A stretch of 64,000 nucleotides of DNA from Alentia gelatinosa (lineage: Eukaryota; Annelida; Polychaeta; Phyllodocida; Polynoidae): contig OX465579.1 in NCBI GenBank assembly GCA_950022655.1, positions 15,661,088-15,725,087 of the forward strand, written 5' to 3'. The stretch's first letter is position 1. The number at the start of each line of letters is the position of its first letter. Positions 1-11,378 of the stretch are shown in pieces. The position numbers and the translations under genes are program-made. Under the pieces are notes generated by a model. That model was not told the origin of the DNA and ran no database searches. It saw only the letters and a list, made by a program, of their open reading frames with translations.

Positions 1-585
1 CTGTGAGAGCCCATCATATTTTCTGAGTTTCCCATGAGCGTTGGGTGCAGCCTGGGCGCATTTTACCCCTCATCTCACACTGGAGTGAAACGGGCGGGCG
101 GGCGCCTGCCCCGCCCGGCCCCCGTGCCTGTGAGCGCGGCCAGACGGCGGGCGGGCGGCGGCGGGCGGCGGATAGCGGACGGCGGGCGGGCAGCGGGCGG
201 CGTAGGGCGAGCGCTGTCGTCATTGCGGCGCTAAATGTCAGAAAGGCAGAGCCACCACGCAGGGGCTGTTTCAGCTGCCCGCGCTGCCGTGGTTGTACAA
301 CTAGAAATGTCAGCAAGTCCGTTGGGTACAGTTAGATAGTGCTTAGCCGTGCTTAACCCCGCCCGCCGCCGATAGCAACCCGCCTGGTAGCGGCTCGTCT
401 AACCCCCCCCCCCCCACCCCCAACCCCACGCCCACCGACACCTAGCCTTCTAGGTTTGAAACGGGGAGAGTGTATGAAGGTGGGAGAGACTCTTCCAGAT
501 ATGCCCCCAACATACACATACACAAGCAGGATTCGCTAAGCTGGTATGCTCGCTCAAGCCCCTCAACCCCCCTCATATTTTCTTC

Positions 586-669
586 GCCCGCTGGCCCGCC
601 CACTATCCCGCCCACTGGCCCGCCCACTGGCCCGCCTGCTGCCCGCCTGCTGCCCGCCTGCTGCCCGCC
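586..669. repeat. Short tandem array of CCCGCCCACTGG/CCCGCCTGCTG
   Basis: About seven imperfect units of 11-12 bp, first of the type cccgcccactgg and then cccgcctgctg. The short open frames across it on both strands are periodic (for example GGPVGGPVGG) and are explained by the repeat. Confidence 0.8.
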
Positions 670-1059
670 CACGTTGTGCCCTTTTACGTCTGGTTTACCT
701 GCTCAGAGCTGAATGCCCAATATAAGCTGGTAATGAGCTCCATGTTCTATATAATGACCTGCAGTATGGTATCTGCTCCCCATCCAATCCTTGCCTTCAA
801 CATGTATGTGTTCAGTGTCTGTTGCACGTCCATATCTCTCTATCCGGCCTCCAGTCTGTGTTCAATAGGGCTATGACTAAAGAGTACCTGCTAACCACCC
901 AACTCCTCAATACTGACTAGTTCAGGGTGAGGTAGAATATGGTTGGGCACAGAATGCAGGTAACACACTCTTTACTTTAACAAGATTTGAGATCTGCCTG
1001 GTTGCTGAATTCTGCAAAACTAATCCCCAGCCTACACAGTTTATGGGTGACATTCGGCA

Positions 1060-1290
1060 TGTGTATTTCCTGCTACCAACCCAATCCCCTGATAACCATG
1101 CAGTCTCTACAGTTACCTGCCTGGATATTGCCTGCTGCCAACTTAATCATCTAGCAGCTCAGTCTACAACAGGCTCGACTATTGCCTGCTACCAATGTAA
1201 GTTACCAACCCAGTTTATGACTGCTACCAACACAACACCCTATCTGCCCAGTCTAAGGTGATATACGATTTGCTCGATTATTGCCTGCTG
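1060..1290. repeat. Degenerate repeat with CCTGCTACCAAC motifs
   Basis: The motif cctgct(a/g)ccaac recurs at irregular spacing (near 1068, 1131, 1185 and 1220, with a diverged copy near 1285), together with cagtttatg and cagtct stretches. It looks like an old, decayed tandem array with a unit of about 55-70 bp. No coding potential is seen. Confidence 0.4.
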
Positions 1291-1298
1291 CAAGAATA

Positions 1299-1605
1299 GA
1301 GGAAACCTATAATTGTTTACGGTCAGAGCTCATTTCCCATCGAGTTAGAATAGTAATTTAGAAGGTGAAGTTGCGTGAATGACATAGCAATTCAAAAGAG
1401 ATGAGATCAAGCTCTAAACTTGAAAAGGATTCTAAATTCATCTCGCCCATCACATTGACTAATTGGCTCACATTTGCGACATAATCCCCCATTGAGTATT
1501 TTTGCTAAATACATGTACTACTTTTTTTTTCTAAATACTCAATGGGCAATGAGTATGAGTTCCCAATGTTAAGTATACGGGGAAGATATACAAGGGCTCA
1601 GATAA
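1299..1605 (-). mobile_element. Bimodular foldback MITE, family 1 copy a
   Basis: Non-autonomous element, reversed relative to the copies at 45528, 48372 and 58749. The left part (about 1299-1440) is the hairpin module: gaggaaacctat then tcagagctca...cccatcgagtt, answered by gagatgagatcaagctct. The right part is the A module, with ctcaatgggca, gagttcccaatgttaag and the degraded end ctcagataat. It also holds the inner inverted pair ccattgagtattt and aaatactcaatgg. No transposase is encoded. The identity as a repeat rests on six similar copies in the window. Confidence 0.85.
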
Positions 1606-2871
1606 TACCACGACACCGACATGTAGTCATTGTACTGTCCACCTCGAGACCCGTGCAATATATACCACCCGTCCTGGTTCTCCACCAGTGGGAGCCACCC
1701 TGATCTGACCCACACAGGAGGGCACCTGGACTCCGCACCTGGAGCTATACCTCGCCCCTGCCCGCCCCCCATATCTCCCCCGCGACACTTGTGTATTATA
1801 AGCGTCACACCCAGCCCCCAAAGCCTAACCCCTGCTTGCTCTGCAGCAAATCAGCCTTCCAGCCGGGCGCGTCGACGATGTGATTTCAAACATGGAAACT
1901 CGCTACCGATCGATGGGGTTTAGTGCGGCGGCTCGCTAGGGGCGGGGTTCACCGGGGTGGTCCGGGGGGCGGGGCCGGGTAAGTGGCCGGGGTCTTTACG
2001 TCCACCCCGGGGTGTCGACCTCCAGGGCCGGGTGCGGACGTGGGGCCCCGGCGCACGGCGCCATCACACCCGGGGGCGCCAGGTGACAAGTTCCCCTGGA
2101 GGAGACCCCAGCGGGGTGGCGGGCGGGGGGGAAGGAGGCGGGTACTCTATACATGTATACTCCCCAACGGGGACACCCGCCTCTCTCCAGTGCAATACCA
2201 CCACACATGTACATAGACGTCTACACTCAGTCAACCCTGGCGCAAATACACAGCGGCCACTAACCCTCTCTCCTTCCCTCCCTCCGCCCGCCCGCCCGCC
2301 CGCCCGCCGCCGGCCCCGGGGAGGAGCGGCGGGCGCACCGGCGAACCTCCTCCATGACATTTCTGCGCCGACATAGCATTTGCCGCCTCCCCAGGAGGAG
2401 TGCGCTAGCCGGCTGTCTGGCAGGGAGCACGGGACTGGTTCCGAGTGCAGCGAACATTTCCCATGCTTTTGTGAGGCGCCGCTGATCGTGTTGGGGCGTG
2501 GGACGTGAGGGGTGTTTGAAATGTACCGACCAATGCTAATATTACCCCCACCACCCCCAGACACCCACATAACACCCAGTCAATCTATACTATACTATTT
2601 TTACGGAATAAACACAGGGGGAAGTCCCTCTGCGATGACGTCCACACGCATGCGTCCCCATTTGATAGCCATTCAGCAACAGGGGTCGTCGGAAACCAAT
2701 ATGAATTTATTTTTAGTAAGAATTTTGAGTTCCTATATATGCCTGGCACAGACATATATTTGTATAATAGGAAACGCGAAGTTTGAATGTTTCCTGGCTA
2801 ATAATTTGTCCATGATATATCTTTTACTTGAACTGGAAAAGTGATAAATTCGCCCTCCCTCTACCTCTGTT

Positions 2872-2985
2872 TTTTTAGATTTTGCGTACGATTCTTCTTT
2901 ATTCTATTGCGTACCAGATTGGAAGGAGGGGGGGGGGGTCTCCAAAATTTCAGAAATTCTGCGTACATACTTTATGGATGACCCC
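2872..2985 (+). mobile_element. G-tract MITE, truncated copy (terminus TACTTTATGGATGACCCC)
   Basis: The right end gcgtacatactttatggatg, preceded by ccaaaatttcagaaattctg and a run of G, matches the complete copies at 39981-40157 and 53053-53193. The inner motif tattctattgcgtac also matches the 40-kb copy (tattccattgcgtat). The left terminus could not be identified, so this copy looks 5'-truncated or diverged. Confidence 0.75.
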
Positions 2986-4228
2986 AAGTCTAATCATCAG
3001 CCTTCAGGAACAGCTTCCACCTCAACTTACCTGAAGCATATCTCAACTCGGCACACACTATGTGTCAAACCAGACCGTTTTACACCGTGGAAAATCCCCT
3101 CTCGGCGGGCACCACACACGCACACCTCCAGCAGTATGGAGTTGGCGGAGGGGGATGGCTGTCGAGACATAATCGCGAACTAAAAGCATTTCTTGGTTTC
3201 CGTCCGTGATCTCCAGCAATCAATGGAGCGGGGCGCGCGGCCTATCTGGCCACCCAGTCGGGGTGCTGGCGGAGGGCTATGTAACTAATTAGTTATAGAG
3301 CTGGCCACGCCGCCGACTTAGTATTATCACAACCCAGGTGAAGTTGGGCCGACAGGGCGATTCTCGTTGTCACGCAGGGCGAGGTGAAAATGAAAAGATT
3401 AATGACCAGTTCCCGTGAGAGGGACTACTTAGACGGGCGCCCCGGCCCCTTGGCCCGGTAAACTCCCCCCTGGTTGCCGCCCTCCCAGCACCCGGAACCC
3501 GAAAATCACCCTGTCAGAGGACGCAAACCAGCTACGATCACACCCACAGTGAACCAAGGCGTTTAACCTTATTCACGGGGCCTTTCTCCACTCCACAGAC
3601 ATCCGCCGTAGAGAGGAGGGGTAGATATGACCCTATCGCCCTCCCTCTACCCCCACATGCCCGTCCCTGCTGGGAGGGAGGCCCTGCTTGGTGTGAGGGT
3701 GGCTGAGGAGTAATAAGTGTCCCTGCCAACAGAGAACTCAAAACGCTGGAGATCCATGGTGGTTTAACCTTCTAAATGCTAATAGTACCTACATTACCGC
3801 AGGCCCCTCACTAGGCTCCCCCCCCCCCCCCCCCCCCACCCCTCCATTCTCAGCTCCCTACACGTACATCTCTGATAAGTAGTGTGTGAAATTGCCCGGA
3901 GCTGATCTACCACTAAGTTGGAGGACCCTAATCTCCAAGCTCAACTATTTTCTTTTGGGACCGTCCACATTCCCATACGGTTGCATACATCATTATATGC
4001 CAATCATCGACAGGAAATAATCATCTGGTTAAGAAAAATACCCGGAAAATAAGCAATAGCCTGCAGTCCTGTGTTCATAGACGTCATGGGAGTACCAGTA
4101 AATCAGTACCAACATTTACCTTTTAGCATACACCAAACACTCACCCCAGTCTTCAATAGCAATAATGAAAGCTAGAGAATGCACGAAACTAAAACAGTCT
4201 TCATGATAACGCACATAGCTACTCATTT

Positions 4229-4897
4229 GAGTGGTGTTTGAGGCAGTGAGGGGTGTCTGAGGGGGTGAGTGGTGTCTGTGGGGTTGAGGGGTGTCTGAGG
4301 GGGTGAGTGGTGTCTGAGGGGTTGAGGGGTGTCTGAGGGGGTGAGTGGTGTCTGAGGGGTTGAAGGGTGTCTGAGGGGTTGAGGGGTGTCTGAGGGGTTG
4401 AGGGGTGTTTGAGGGGTTGAGGGGTGTCTGAGGGGTTGAGGGGTATTTGAGGGGTGTCTGAGGGGTGTCTGAGTGGTTGATGGTGTCTGAGGGGTTGAGG
4501 GGTGTTTGAGGGTTCAAGAGGTGTCTGAGGAATTGAGAGGTGTTTGAGGGGTGTCTGAGGGGTTGAGGGGTATTTGAGGGGTTGAGGGGTGTCTGAGAGG
4601 TTGATGGTGTCTGAGGGGTTGAGTGGTGTCTGAGGGGTTGAGGGGTGTCTGAGGGGTTGAGGGGTATTTGAGGGATGTCTGAGGGATTGAGGGGTGTCTG
4701 AGGGGTTGATGGTGTCTGGGGGGTTGAGGGGTGTTTGAGGGGTGTCTGAGGGGTTGATGGTGTCTGGGGGGTTGAGGGGTGTTTGAGGGGTGTGTGAGGG
4801 GTTGAGGGGTCGGTGAGGGGTTGAGGGGTGTCTGAGAGGTTGATGGTGTCTGAGGGGTTGAGGGGTGTTTGAGGGGTGTCTGAGGGGGGGGGGGGAG
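4229..4897. repeat. 19-bp minisatellite GGGGTGTCTGAGGGGTTGA
   Basis: About 670 bp made of the unit ggggtgtctga plus ggggttga, with frequent variants (ggggtgtttga, ggggtatttga, gatggtgtctga). The array is strongly G-rich on the plus strand and free of C apart from gtc. The long minus-strand frames (up to 230 codons of PQTPLNPSDT-like repeats) are a by-product of unit lengths that keep several frames open. They are not supported as protein. Confidence 0.95.
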
Positions 4898-5440
4898 GGC
4901 ATCACCGACAAGGCTGTCCTACCTATGACGCCATCGTTTTCCGATCGTGACTGACAACATTACTTTGTGTAAGCGCTCTTCAGGGACCCGAGTCTTTCCA
5001 TGTAAACGCCTGTAAACGCCTGTAAACACTGCCTGCTCTATACCGTGGCTGTACATGTGGCACAGAGCGGGCGGGCGGGCGGGCGGGCGCACACTCAGTG
5101 GAGCACGTAAAGACCTGATTGTCGGAGTTTGGTCCGTGGGTCGGCACCTAAATTCACTCACGACACGGCGACGCGGAGGGATGAGCGGGATTTTAGACGC
5201 TGGGGCCTCGGTGCGCGTCGACCTTGTCTAATAGCGACCATTAATCTACGCACCGGGACGTCTGACGCCAACCTCCCCCCGCTACATATCCTACCACCCC
5301 CTCCCCCCCCCCTCCCCTCACTCACAGATAACGTACACGGGTCGGCGCTACATGCGAAACATGTACACATCCTCATCCCGTCCAACTCGACGTAAGAGAA
5401 GCGCTGCTGGCCGTAGCACCGTGGCCGTTACGGCTGGTGG

Positions 5441-5584
5441 TTTATCTCACCTCTGGTATTTTTGTTCCAAAGGCTCAACATTGGGAACTCGTTCTCCATG
5501 TCCCTACGAGTATTGCAGTCTGTTCTCAATGGTCTATATCCTGTGTGTCGAACATTCTTTAAGTGTGTATGGGGTGAGATAAAT
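5441..5584 (+). mobile_element. Solo A-module MITE with TTTATCTCACC termini
   Basis: It starts tttatctcacctctggta and ends ggggtgagataaa, which are inverted complements. It carries the family motif aggctcaacattgggaactcg next to the left end. No hairpin module follows, so this is a stand-alone A module of about 144 bp. The short open frame across it is not considered coding. Confidence 0.8.
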
Positions 5585-5884
5585 ACAGAAAGCAACTAGT
5601 TTTCGTCAAAGAAGTCATTCTCCGACTTAGTTTTAATGCTACGTGATATTCACTCGTCTGCCGCCTTGTTCACATCACTCCATATCAAAATCGTGGAGAA
5701 CGATGACTTTGACCAAAACTTGTTGGTTTCTTCTTTAGTCTTGATGATTCCTGTGGGTATGTGTCAGTACTTCCCTGTCATACCGCTTCTACTCACAGTT
5801 CACAAAAACTTCATTAACACGTCACACCATTTCCTGTAGAATGTTACGCCACTTATAAAAAAGAGAAGAACTTCTAGTCTCATT

Positions 5885-6200
5885 GTGACACAAGTCAATC
5901 ACATGTCACACCAGTTCTACACATGTCAAACCACTTACTCTCCATGTCACACCGCATCTACTTAGGCTTACATGTCACACCACTCACTCCTGCATCACAC
6001 CACTTTTCCCCACTCTTGGACCACCTACACTCAAACCTCATCTGATCTACCCAGATCAAACCATTTACTTTGCCCATGTCATGCCATATCGACTCATATA
6101 TCACACCGTGTATTCCCATGTCGCACCACTTCTACATACATGTAACACCACTTACTCCCATGTCACTGCACTTACTATGTCACACCACTTCTACACATAC
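5885..6200. repeat. Degenerate tandem array of CATGTCACACCACTTCTAC
   Basis: The motif catgtcacaccactt(ctaca/actc) recurs every 20-40 bp with many substitutions (catgtcaaaccacttactc, catgtcacaccgcatctac, catgtcgcaccacttctac). A second block of the same type follows at 6650-6905, beyond a different 17-bp array. Confidence 0.8.
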
Positions 6201-6263
6201 AGAGAGCCCCTCTTGAGCGGCCACTTACACTGGGTGAAATCAAACATGTAACTGTCCGAGGGT

Positions 6264-6640
6264 GCTCCCTTACACGGGGTGCCTCCTTACACTGGGGTGA
6301 CCCCTTACACTTGGCTGTCTCCTTACACGGGGTGACCCCTTACACGGGGTCCCCTTACACAGGGTGTCCCCTTACACAGGGTGTCCCCTTACACAGGGTG
6401 TCCCCTTACACAGGGTGTCCCCTTACACTGGGTGTCCCCTTACACTGGGTGTCCCCTTACACAGGGTGTCCCTTACATTGGGTGTCCCTTTACACTGGGG
6501 TGACCCGTTACACAGGGTGACCCATTACATGGGGTGACCCCTTACACTGGGGTGACCCTTACATGGGGTAACCCCTTAAAAGGGGTGACCTCTTACGACC
6601 CCTTACAAGGGGACCCCCTATGCGGGGTGTCCCTTAAGCA
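6264..6640. repeat. 17-bp minisatellite CCCCTTACACAGGGTGT
   Basis: About twenty units of 17 bp. The central units (6345-6470) are nearly identical; the flanking units drift (ggggtgacc, actgggtgtcc, acatggggtaacc). Each unit has a small inverted pair (cccct/agggg-like), so the array could form repeated short hairpins. The plus-strand frame GVTPYTG... is a translation of the repeat. Confidence 0.93.
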
Positions 6641-6649
6641 AGGTTCTAC

Positions 6650-6905
6650 TGTATGTCAAACTACTTACTCGCATATCACACCACCCTCACTCATGCCACA
6701 CGTTTTAATCAAATGCCACATAACGTTAACAGAAAATAACATAAAACTTTCACCCACTCATCACACCACTTACTCCCTTGTTACATCCATTCTACACACA
6801 TTTCACAACTATTCCTGTCATGTCACACCACTTCTACACCCACCTCACGCCGCTTCTGCTGACATGTCCTACCACTTCCTGCCATCTCTCACCACTTCTT
6901 CCCCA
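6650..6905. repeat. Second degenerate CATGTCACACCACTT array
   Basis: This has the same motif family as 5885-6200 (catatcacaccac, catgccacacg, catgtcacaccacttctacac, catgtcctaccacttcctgcc). The two blocks were probably one array, later split by expansion of the 17-bp array between them. That history is inference. Confidence 0.7.
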
Positions 6906-7593
6906 CCAGCCTACTGTCATTTTCCCTGATGTTAGTCAGTGCTTCCTGGCCACCCCAACCCTTGCTAACCTCTTGTACTTGTTGCGGGGGCGGGGGAGCT
7001 AAATTTCACACCATATAAGTACAATATATAACAGAGAGGGAACGGTCACAGACAGGGTGGTGACTGGGGTGTTAATTATGAACAGTGTGTGTTATCCAGT
7101 CCGTCCCTGCCTCCTGGGGTATGTGAGAATTGTTCTCTATAGGATAGCCCCCAACCCTCACCCATCTCATACCCGCCGTGTTACACTAACTGGAGTAAAT
7201 GATGTGATCATTGCATGAGCCCCCACCGGGCGACCCCGAGCACCTCTTTCACCACCCGCTTCCAATTCCCCTCCACCCGCCATCATCGCTGATAGCCATG
7301 CCCTCATTGACCCCCGCTCGTTGACACCAGATACCACCAGGGGGATCCACCGGCACGCCGGCTACACCCGCGCCCCCTGTGTGCAGTGAGGCGTATCGAT
7401 ACTGCTCCGCCTGATCGGCGTCACGGTCGCCGTTACCGTCAGCCGACCGTTAACGGCGACGACGACGTCTGTGGTGACGACAGCGTCATGCACGCGACAT
7501 TCCCCGGACTGGAAACGGTGCCAGCGATTGACCCTTTCTTTACCGGACCTGGTTGCAATGCGGCATGTATGGCACTGGACCACCTCTGTCGTG

Positions 7594-7688
7594 CAGGCCT
7601 ATGTTACAATTGGTGAGAAAATTTATTCTTTTCCACCATACCAGGCCTATGTTACAATTGGTGAGAAAATTTATTCTTTTCCACCATA
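7594..7688. repeat. Two-copy 48-bp tandem duplication
   Basis: The 48 bp beginning caggcctatgttacaattgg are repeated immediately at 7642. The copies are essentially identical, which points to a recent duplication or an assembly artefact. Confidence 0.93.
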
Positions 7689-8417
7689 TATAAAGTTGTC
7701 TGTCAATGTTTCCATGCTGATAGCTATAAAATTATTTGTTAACTATCGCTATAAAGACATTTTACATAACCTCTGAAAATATTATAGTGATCTATTCGGA
7801 ATCAGCTGAGATAAATATCATTTTAACAAAACATGGGAAATGCTGGCTCAAGGCATCATTTGCACTAGCCACGGGAGTTACGAAAGGGTTAAAATACTTG
7901 CCCTGGCCGGCCTCTAGTCCGATAAGATGCGGGCAGGGCGGGCGGACAGGGCGCGTGGGCGGGCGGGCGTGCACGGCATGGCCAGGCTCCCTGTGGCCGT
8001 GGGGTGTGGGCGTGTTCACATCAATACATCGGGGAGGAGAGTGAGGCACTGACCAGCTTGACTTGAAAGACTCGGGTAATCAAAGGGTGGTGGTGATTAC
8101 TTTATATCAACAGAGACCGGCTGCCCCGGCGCACGGGTACCGGCACTGGGGACGGTGTTTAGCACCGGACAAACTTGACCTCGTCATACCATCTCCCGTT
8201 AGAGCCTAGCCACCCCCACCTCTCCACACACATCCACACACCCGTGAGCTAACGGGGGAGGACATTGACTCACCCCTCCATAAAGCACCCACAGCCCCCC
8301 GGTTGACATTTCATCACGAGAGAAAGCCAGCCGGGGACCTTTGATTAATTGCGCACTGGGCGCAAAGGAAGAAGTGACGGTGGACATAGTAAGGGCACCG
8401 TTTGATGTGGGTGCTAA

Positions 8418-9052
8418 CGGGCTTGGCTTGGCTTGGCTTGGCTTGGCTTAGATTGGATTGGCTTGGCTTGGCTAGGCAGGGTTGGGCAAGGCGGGGCTGG
8501 ACTGGACTGGGGTGGGCTTGGCTGGGTGGGGCAGGGCTGCTCAGGGCTGGACTGGGCTGGGCTGGGCTGGGCTGGGTGGGGCTTGGCTGGGCTTGCCATG
8601 GCTGGGCTTGGTTGGGCTAGGCTTGGCTTAGCTGGGCGGGGTGGGGCTGTGCTGGGCTGTGATGTGCTTGGCTTGGCTTGGCTTGGCTGGGTGGGGCTTG
8701 GTTTGACTGGCTTGGGCTTGGGCTTGGGCTTGGGCTGGGCTGGGCTGGGCTGGGCTGGGGCTGGGGCTGGGCTGGGTTGGGCTGGGTTGGGCTGGGTTGG
8801 GCTGGGCTGGGCTGGGCTGGGCGGGGAGGGGCTGGGCGGGGAGGGGCGGGGCGGGGCGGGGCTGGGCGGGGTGGGGCTGTGCTGGGCTGTGATGTGCTTG
8901 GGCTGGGCTTGGGCTGGGGCTGGGGCTGGGCTGGGCTGGGCTTGGGGCTGGGCTGGGCTGGGCTGGGCTGGGCTGGGCTGGGCTGGGCTGGGCTGGGCTG
9001 GGCTGGGTTGGGCTGGGTGGGGCTGGGGACAGGGCTGGGGACTGGGCTGGGT
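8418..9052. repeat. G-skewed GGCTT/GGGCT array of about 635 bp
   Basis: A long run of ggcttggctgggctggg units with almost all G on the plus strand and C on the minus strand. Runs of three or four G recur every 5-6 bases, so the plus strand could form G-quadruplexes and the block could support R-loops. The several frames of 150-215 codons, open on both strands, are low-complexity translations (GLGWAGLGW or PAQPSPAQP) and are not annotated as genes. Confidence 0.95.
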
Positions 9053-9545
9053 GCTCGGCCGGCGGCGGGGTTGCGTGTGACGGCTTCGTCTGCACGGCCC
9101 GTCGGGTCACTGCCAGGCACCTAATGGTCACTCACATGAAAGCTGAGATAACTCCTACTGCCCCATCATCGTCTTCCGTCGTCCACAAAAAACACAAGAA
9201 CCACGTCCCTCGCGGGGATATCCGCCTGTGTGTACTCCACCAACGTCTCCTCCATAAATATTATCCCAAATGATCATATGGATGATTGGCAGAAGAAAAG
9301 AGAGGCTCATCTTAGACATGCAAGCTTGTGTTTTCTAATAGAAAGGTGCTCCGGTTTTCTACAGTGCGTCCATGTGAATAGCAGTTGGATCCGGAACAAG
9401 TTCCATAAACATAGAAAGCAGTTTGTCAGTTTGACTTTGCTAAAGTATAGGAAAGGCCAACTTCTATTTTAAAGCCAATTTCCACTCCAAAAGTTTATTC
9501 AGCTTGAACATTTAACTTCACTTAGAACTGACAGGACACATGTAA

Positions 9546-9822
9546 TATTCAGGGATGTCAGTTGTCATGTCATTCATGTGGAATTTACTGCTTTAGAGAG
9601 ACTGTGAACACGTGGAAAACACATCGTTATTGGCCGTGGAATGGGACTGGGGCGCATGGGGAGGTTTGAACCACCATCTCGGGTGTGAATGAAGAGCAAT
9701 TCATTCTCTCCTTGTTTTAAACAAGAAAATGTGTTTTTATAAACTGAAAAAAAAAAAAAAATATGGATCTCCTTGGAAAAGAGGAAAACTGCTATCTCTG
9801 TAATAAATATTGGCATAAAGCA
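9546..9822 (+). repeat. Dispersed repeat R2, copy a
   Basis: It shares order and sequence with 31318-31605 and 32362-32605: cagggatgtcagtt, then ggaatttactgc..agagagactg, then aaaacacatcg, an interrupted purine stretch, and finally ggaaaactgc(c/t)atctctgtaa. The middle holds aggtttgaaccacc, which resembles a polymerase III B box, but I could not place an A box. A SINE or other short retroelement is possible. No coding. Confidence 0.75.
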
Positions 9823-10463
9823 CAACCACACATTGTACGTATGTAACAGCACCCCTCGTCGACTATGCATGGTAAACCACACCAATAACGGGTACACCAC
9901 AGATTATCATTATATGGGCCGTCCATACACCACCACGCCCTCCCACCTCCACCGCCTGCCCGGGAGGCCACGCCGGGAGGGAACAGACCGCTGGCACCAC
10001 ACAGGTCCTGTTGCTGAGGCCCTAATTACCCGGTAATGAGCGTATTGTCACCTCAGTGGGGCCAACTCGTTTGAAGGCACCAGTATACCCGCCTCATGTC
10101 CCCCGTCCGCCCCTGCCGCCAGCCCGCCACTGCTAATTAGGTGCCCATTAAAAACTATAAACATGAGCTGTATTTAGATGGTATCGCTAGCGTGCTGATG
10201 ATGTTCCATGGCGCACGGCCCCTGGTTCACACACTTTAATTAACTCCTAACTAGGCTCAGGCTTATCGACGACCTTCTGGAGATATACACTTCGATTTAT
10301 TATTATATATACCCATGGGCGAATGTCTCACTTTAACTGACCAGGAGTACAGATTCCGTTCGTCACTGAGTGACTGAGAGTTCATACGTCCCTCCGTACC
10401 ACGTGACCACTGTAATTCTGCTATTTAGGGAGTTTTAAAATGGCATTTCTAATTATTTCCAGG

Positions 10464-10580
<117 letters not shown>

Positions 10581-11247
10581 TATTTATTTATTTTTTTAAT
10601 ATTATAAATATAAGAAGTAAGGTATATAATAATAAGGAGACGTAATGAGTGTGACTGAATTACCTTGTTCTTCGAACTCGATGAATATTTCCCACCAAAA
10701 CAACAAGGAACAGATGTACTTCAGTCACCCTAACCATATCTCCGTATATTACCGGATAAGGACAAGCCGCGACTCCAGTTAGACTAGAGGTTTTTTTTCA
10801 GAAATTCTCTCAAGGAATACTGAGATTTGTGGTGGATTAAATCTGAAGTTAAGCATTGGCATAAACGGTCGTGGCTGTTGTTATTGTGTAACCTCTTCAA
10901 GGCAACATAAGAAAAGTATCCAAGCTTTCTCTATATAAATATCGTTTAAAGATCTTGTAGGAGGATCGTACATGATTTTAGCCTGGTTTTCATATTTTTA
11001 TTCTTTATTCTCTTAACACAAATAAATAACCAGATTCTATACCAGAATATGCACCCTCAATATAAACCAGTTTCCTTATAGTACAGGAATCTCACAGATA
11101 AACCACCGGCACTCTTTCAAGTCACACATACCACTGTACTACTTCACAGGGCACCTCTTTGTCTTCATCTACAAGCAGTTGCCGACCACATCTTATCTGA
11201 GAAGTGGATGAGGAGAAGGAGGAGGAGAGAAAAAACTCGGTGCTTAC

Positions 11248-11378
11248 CTGAGAGGCGTTCTGCGTCTCCTGACAGACGAGAGTGACAAAGTCGGACAGGG
11301 TGTCACCGCCCGGGTGCTGGCCGTACTTGAGCGCCCCACTCTCCGAGGAGGGCGGCAGCGGCGTCAAGCCTCCTTGTA
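11248..11378 (-). CDS. NFI: NFI transcription factor, exon with the DTLSDFVTLVCQE block
   Basis: This 131-bp internal exon is the most 3' NFI exon recognised. It starts in phase 1 (the previous exon supplies one base) after an excellent acceptor, tctttgtcttttctctcgtgcacag. It ends in phase 0 at cag|gtaagc. It encodes 43 whole codons, running from QGGLTPLPPSSESGAL to DTLSDFVTLVCQETQNASQ. The second part lines up with the C-terminal NFI block seen in vertebrates as HPQETLKEFVQLVCPD, and the exon boundary after a Gln agrees with that family. NFI proteins bind TTGGC-N5-GCCAA as dimers through their N-terminal half; this part belongs to the proline/serine-rich regulatory half. The frame stays open for about 40 codons past the donor, so a retained-intron C-terminus is possible. 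Strand, phase and family call are firm; the downstream exon is not seen. Confidence 0.87.

Noticed and set aside
1132..1148. NFI binding site (ttgcctgctgccaa)
   Set aside because: Half-site spacing is four bases and the left half is TTGCC, not TTGGC. It is also part of the decayed CCTGCTACCAAC repeat.
4116..4911. Minus-strand frames of 133 and 230 codons (PQTPLNPSDT-like)
   Set aside because: Explained by the 19-bp minisatellite. Frames overlap in different phases and have no non-repeat part with coding character.
7792..8049. Possible NFI C-terminal exon on the minus strand (HAVHARPPTRPVRPP)
   Set aside because: Only a faint resemblance to the PPPPMARPV block. The acceptor is poor and the proline/arginine content follows from a GGGCGGGCG run.
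8414..9131. Several open frames of 60-215 codons on both strands
   Set aside because: All are translations of the GGGCT/GGCTT array. Frames stay open on both strands because the repeat lacks stop codons, not because of coding.
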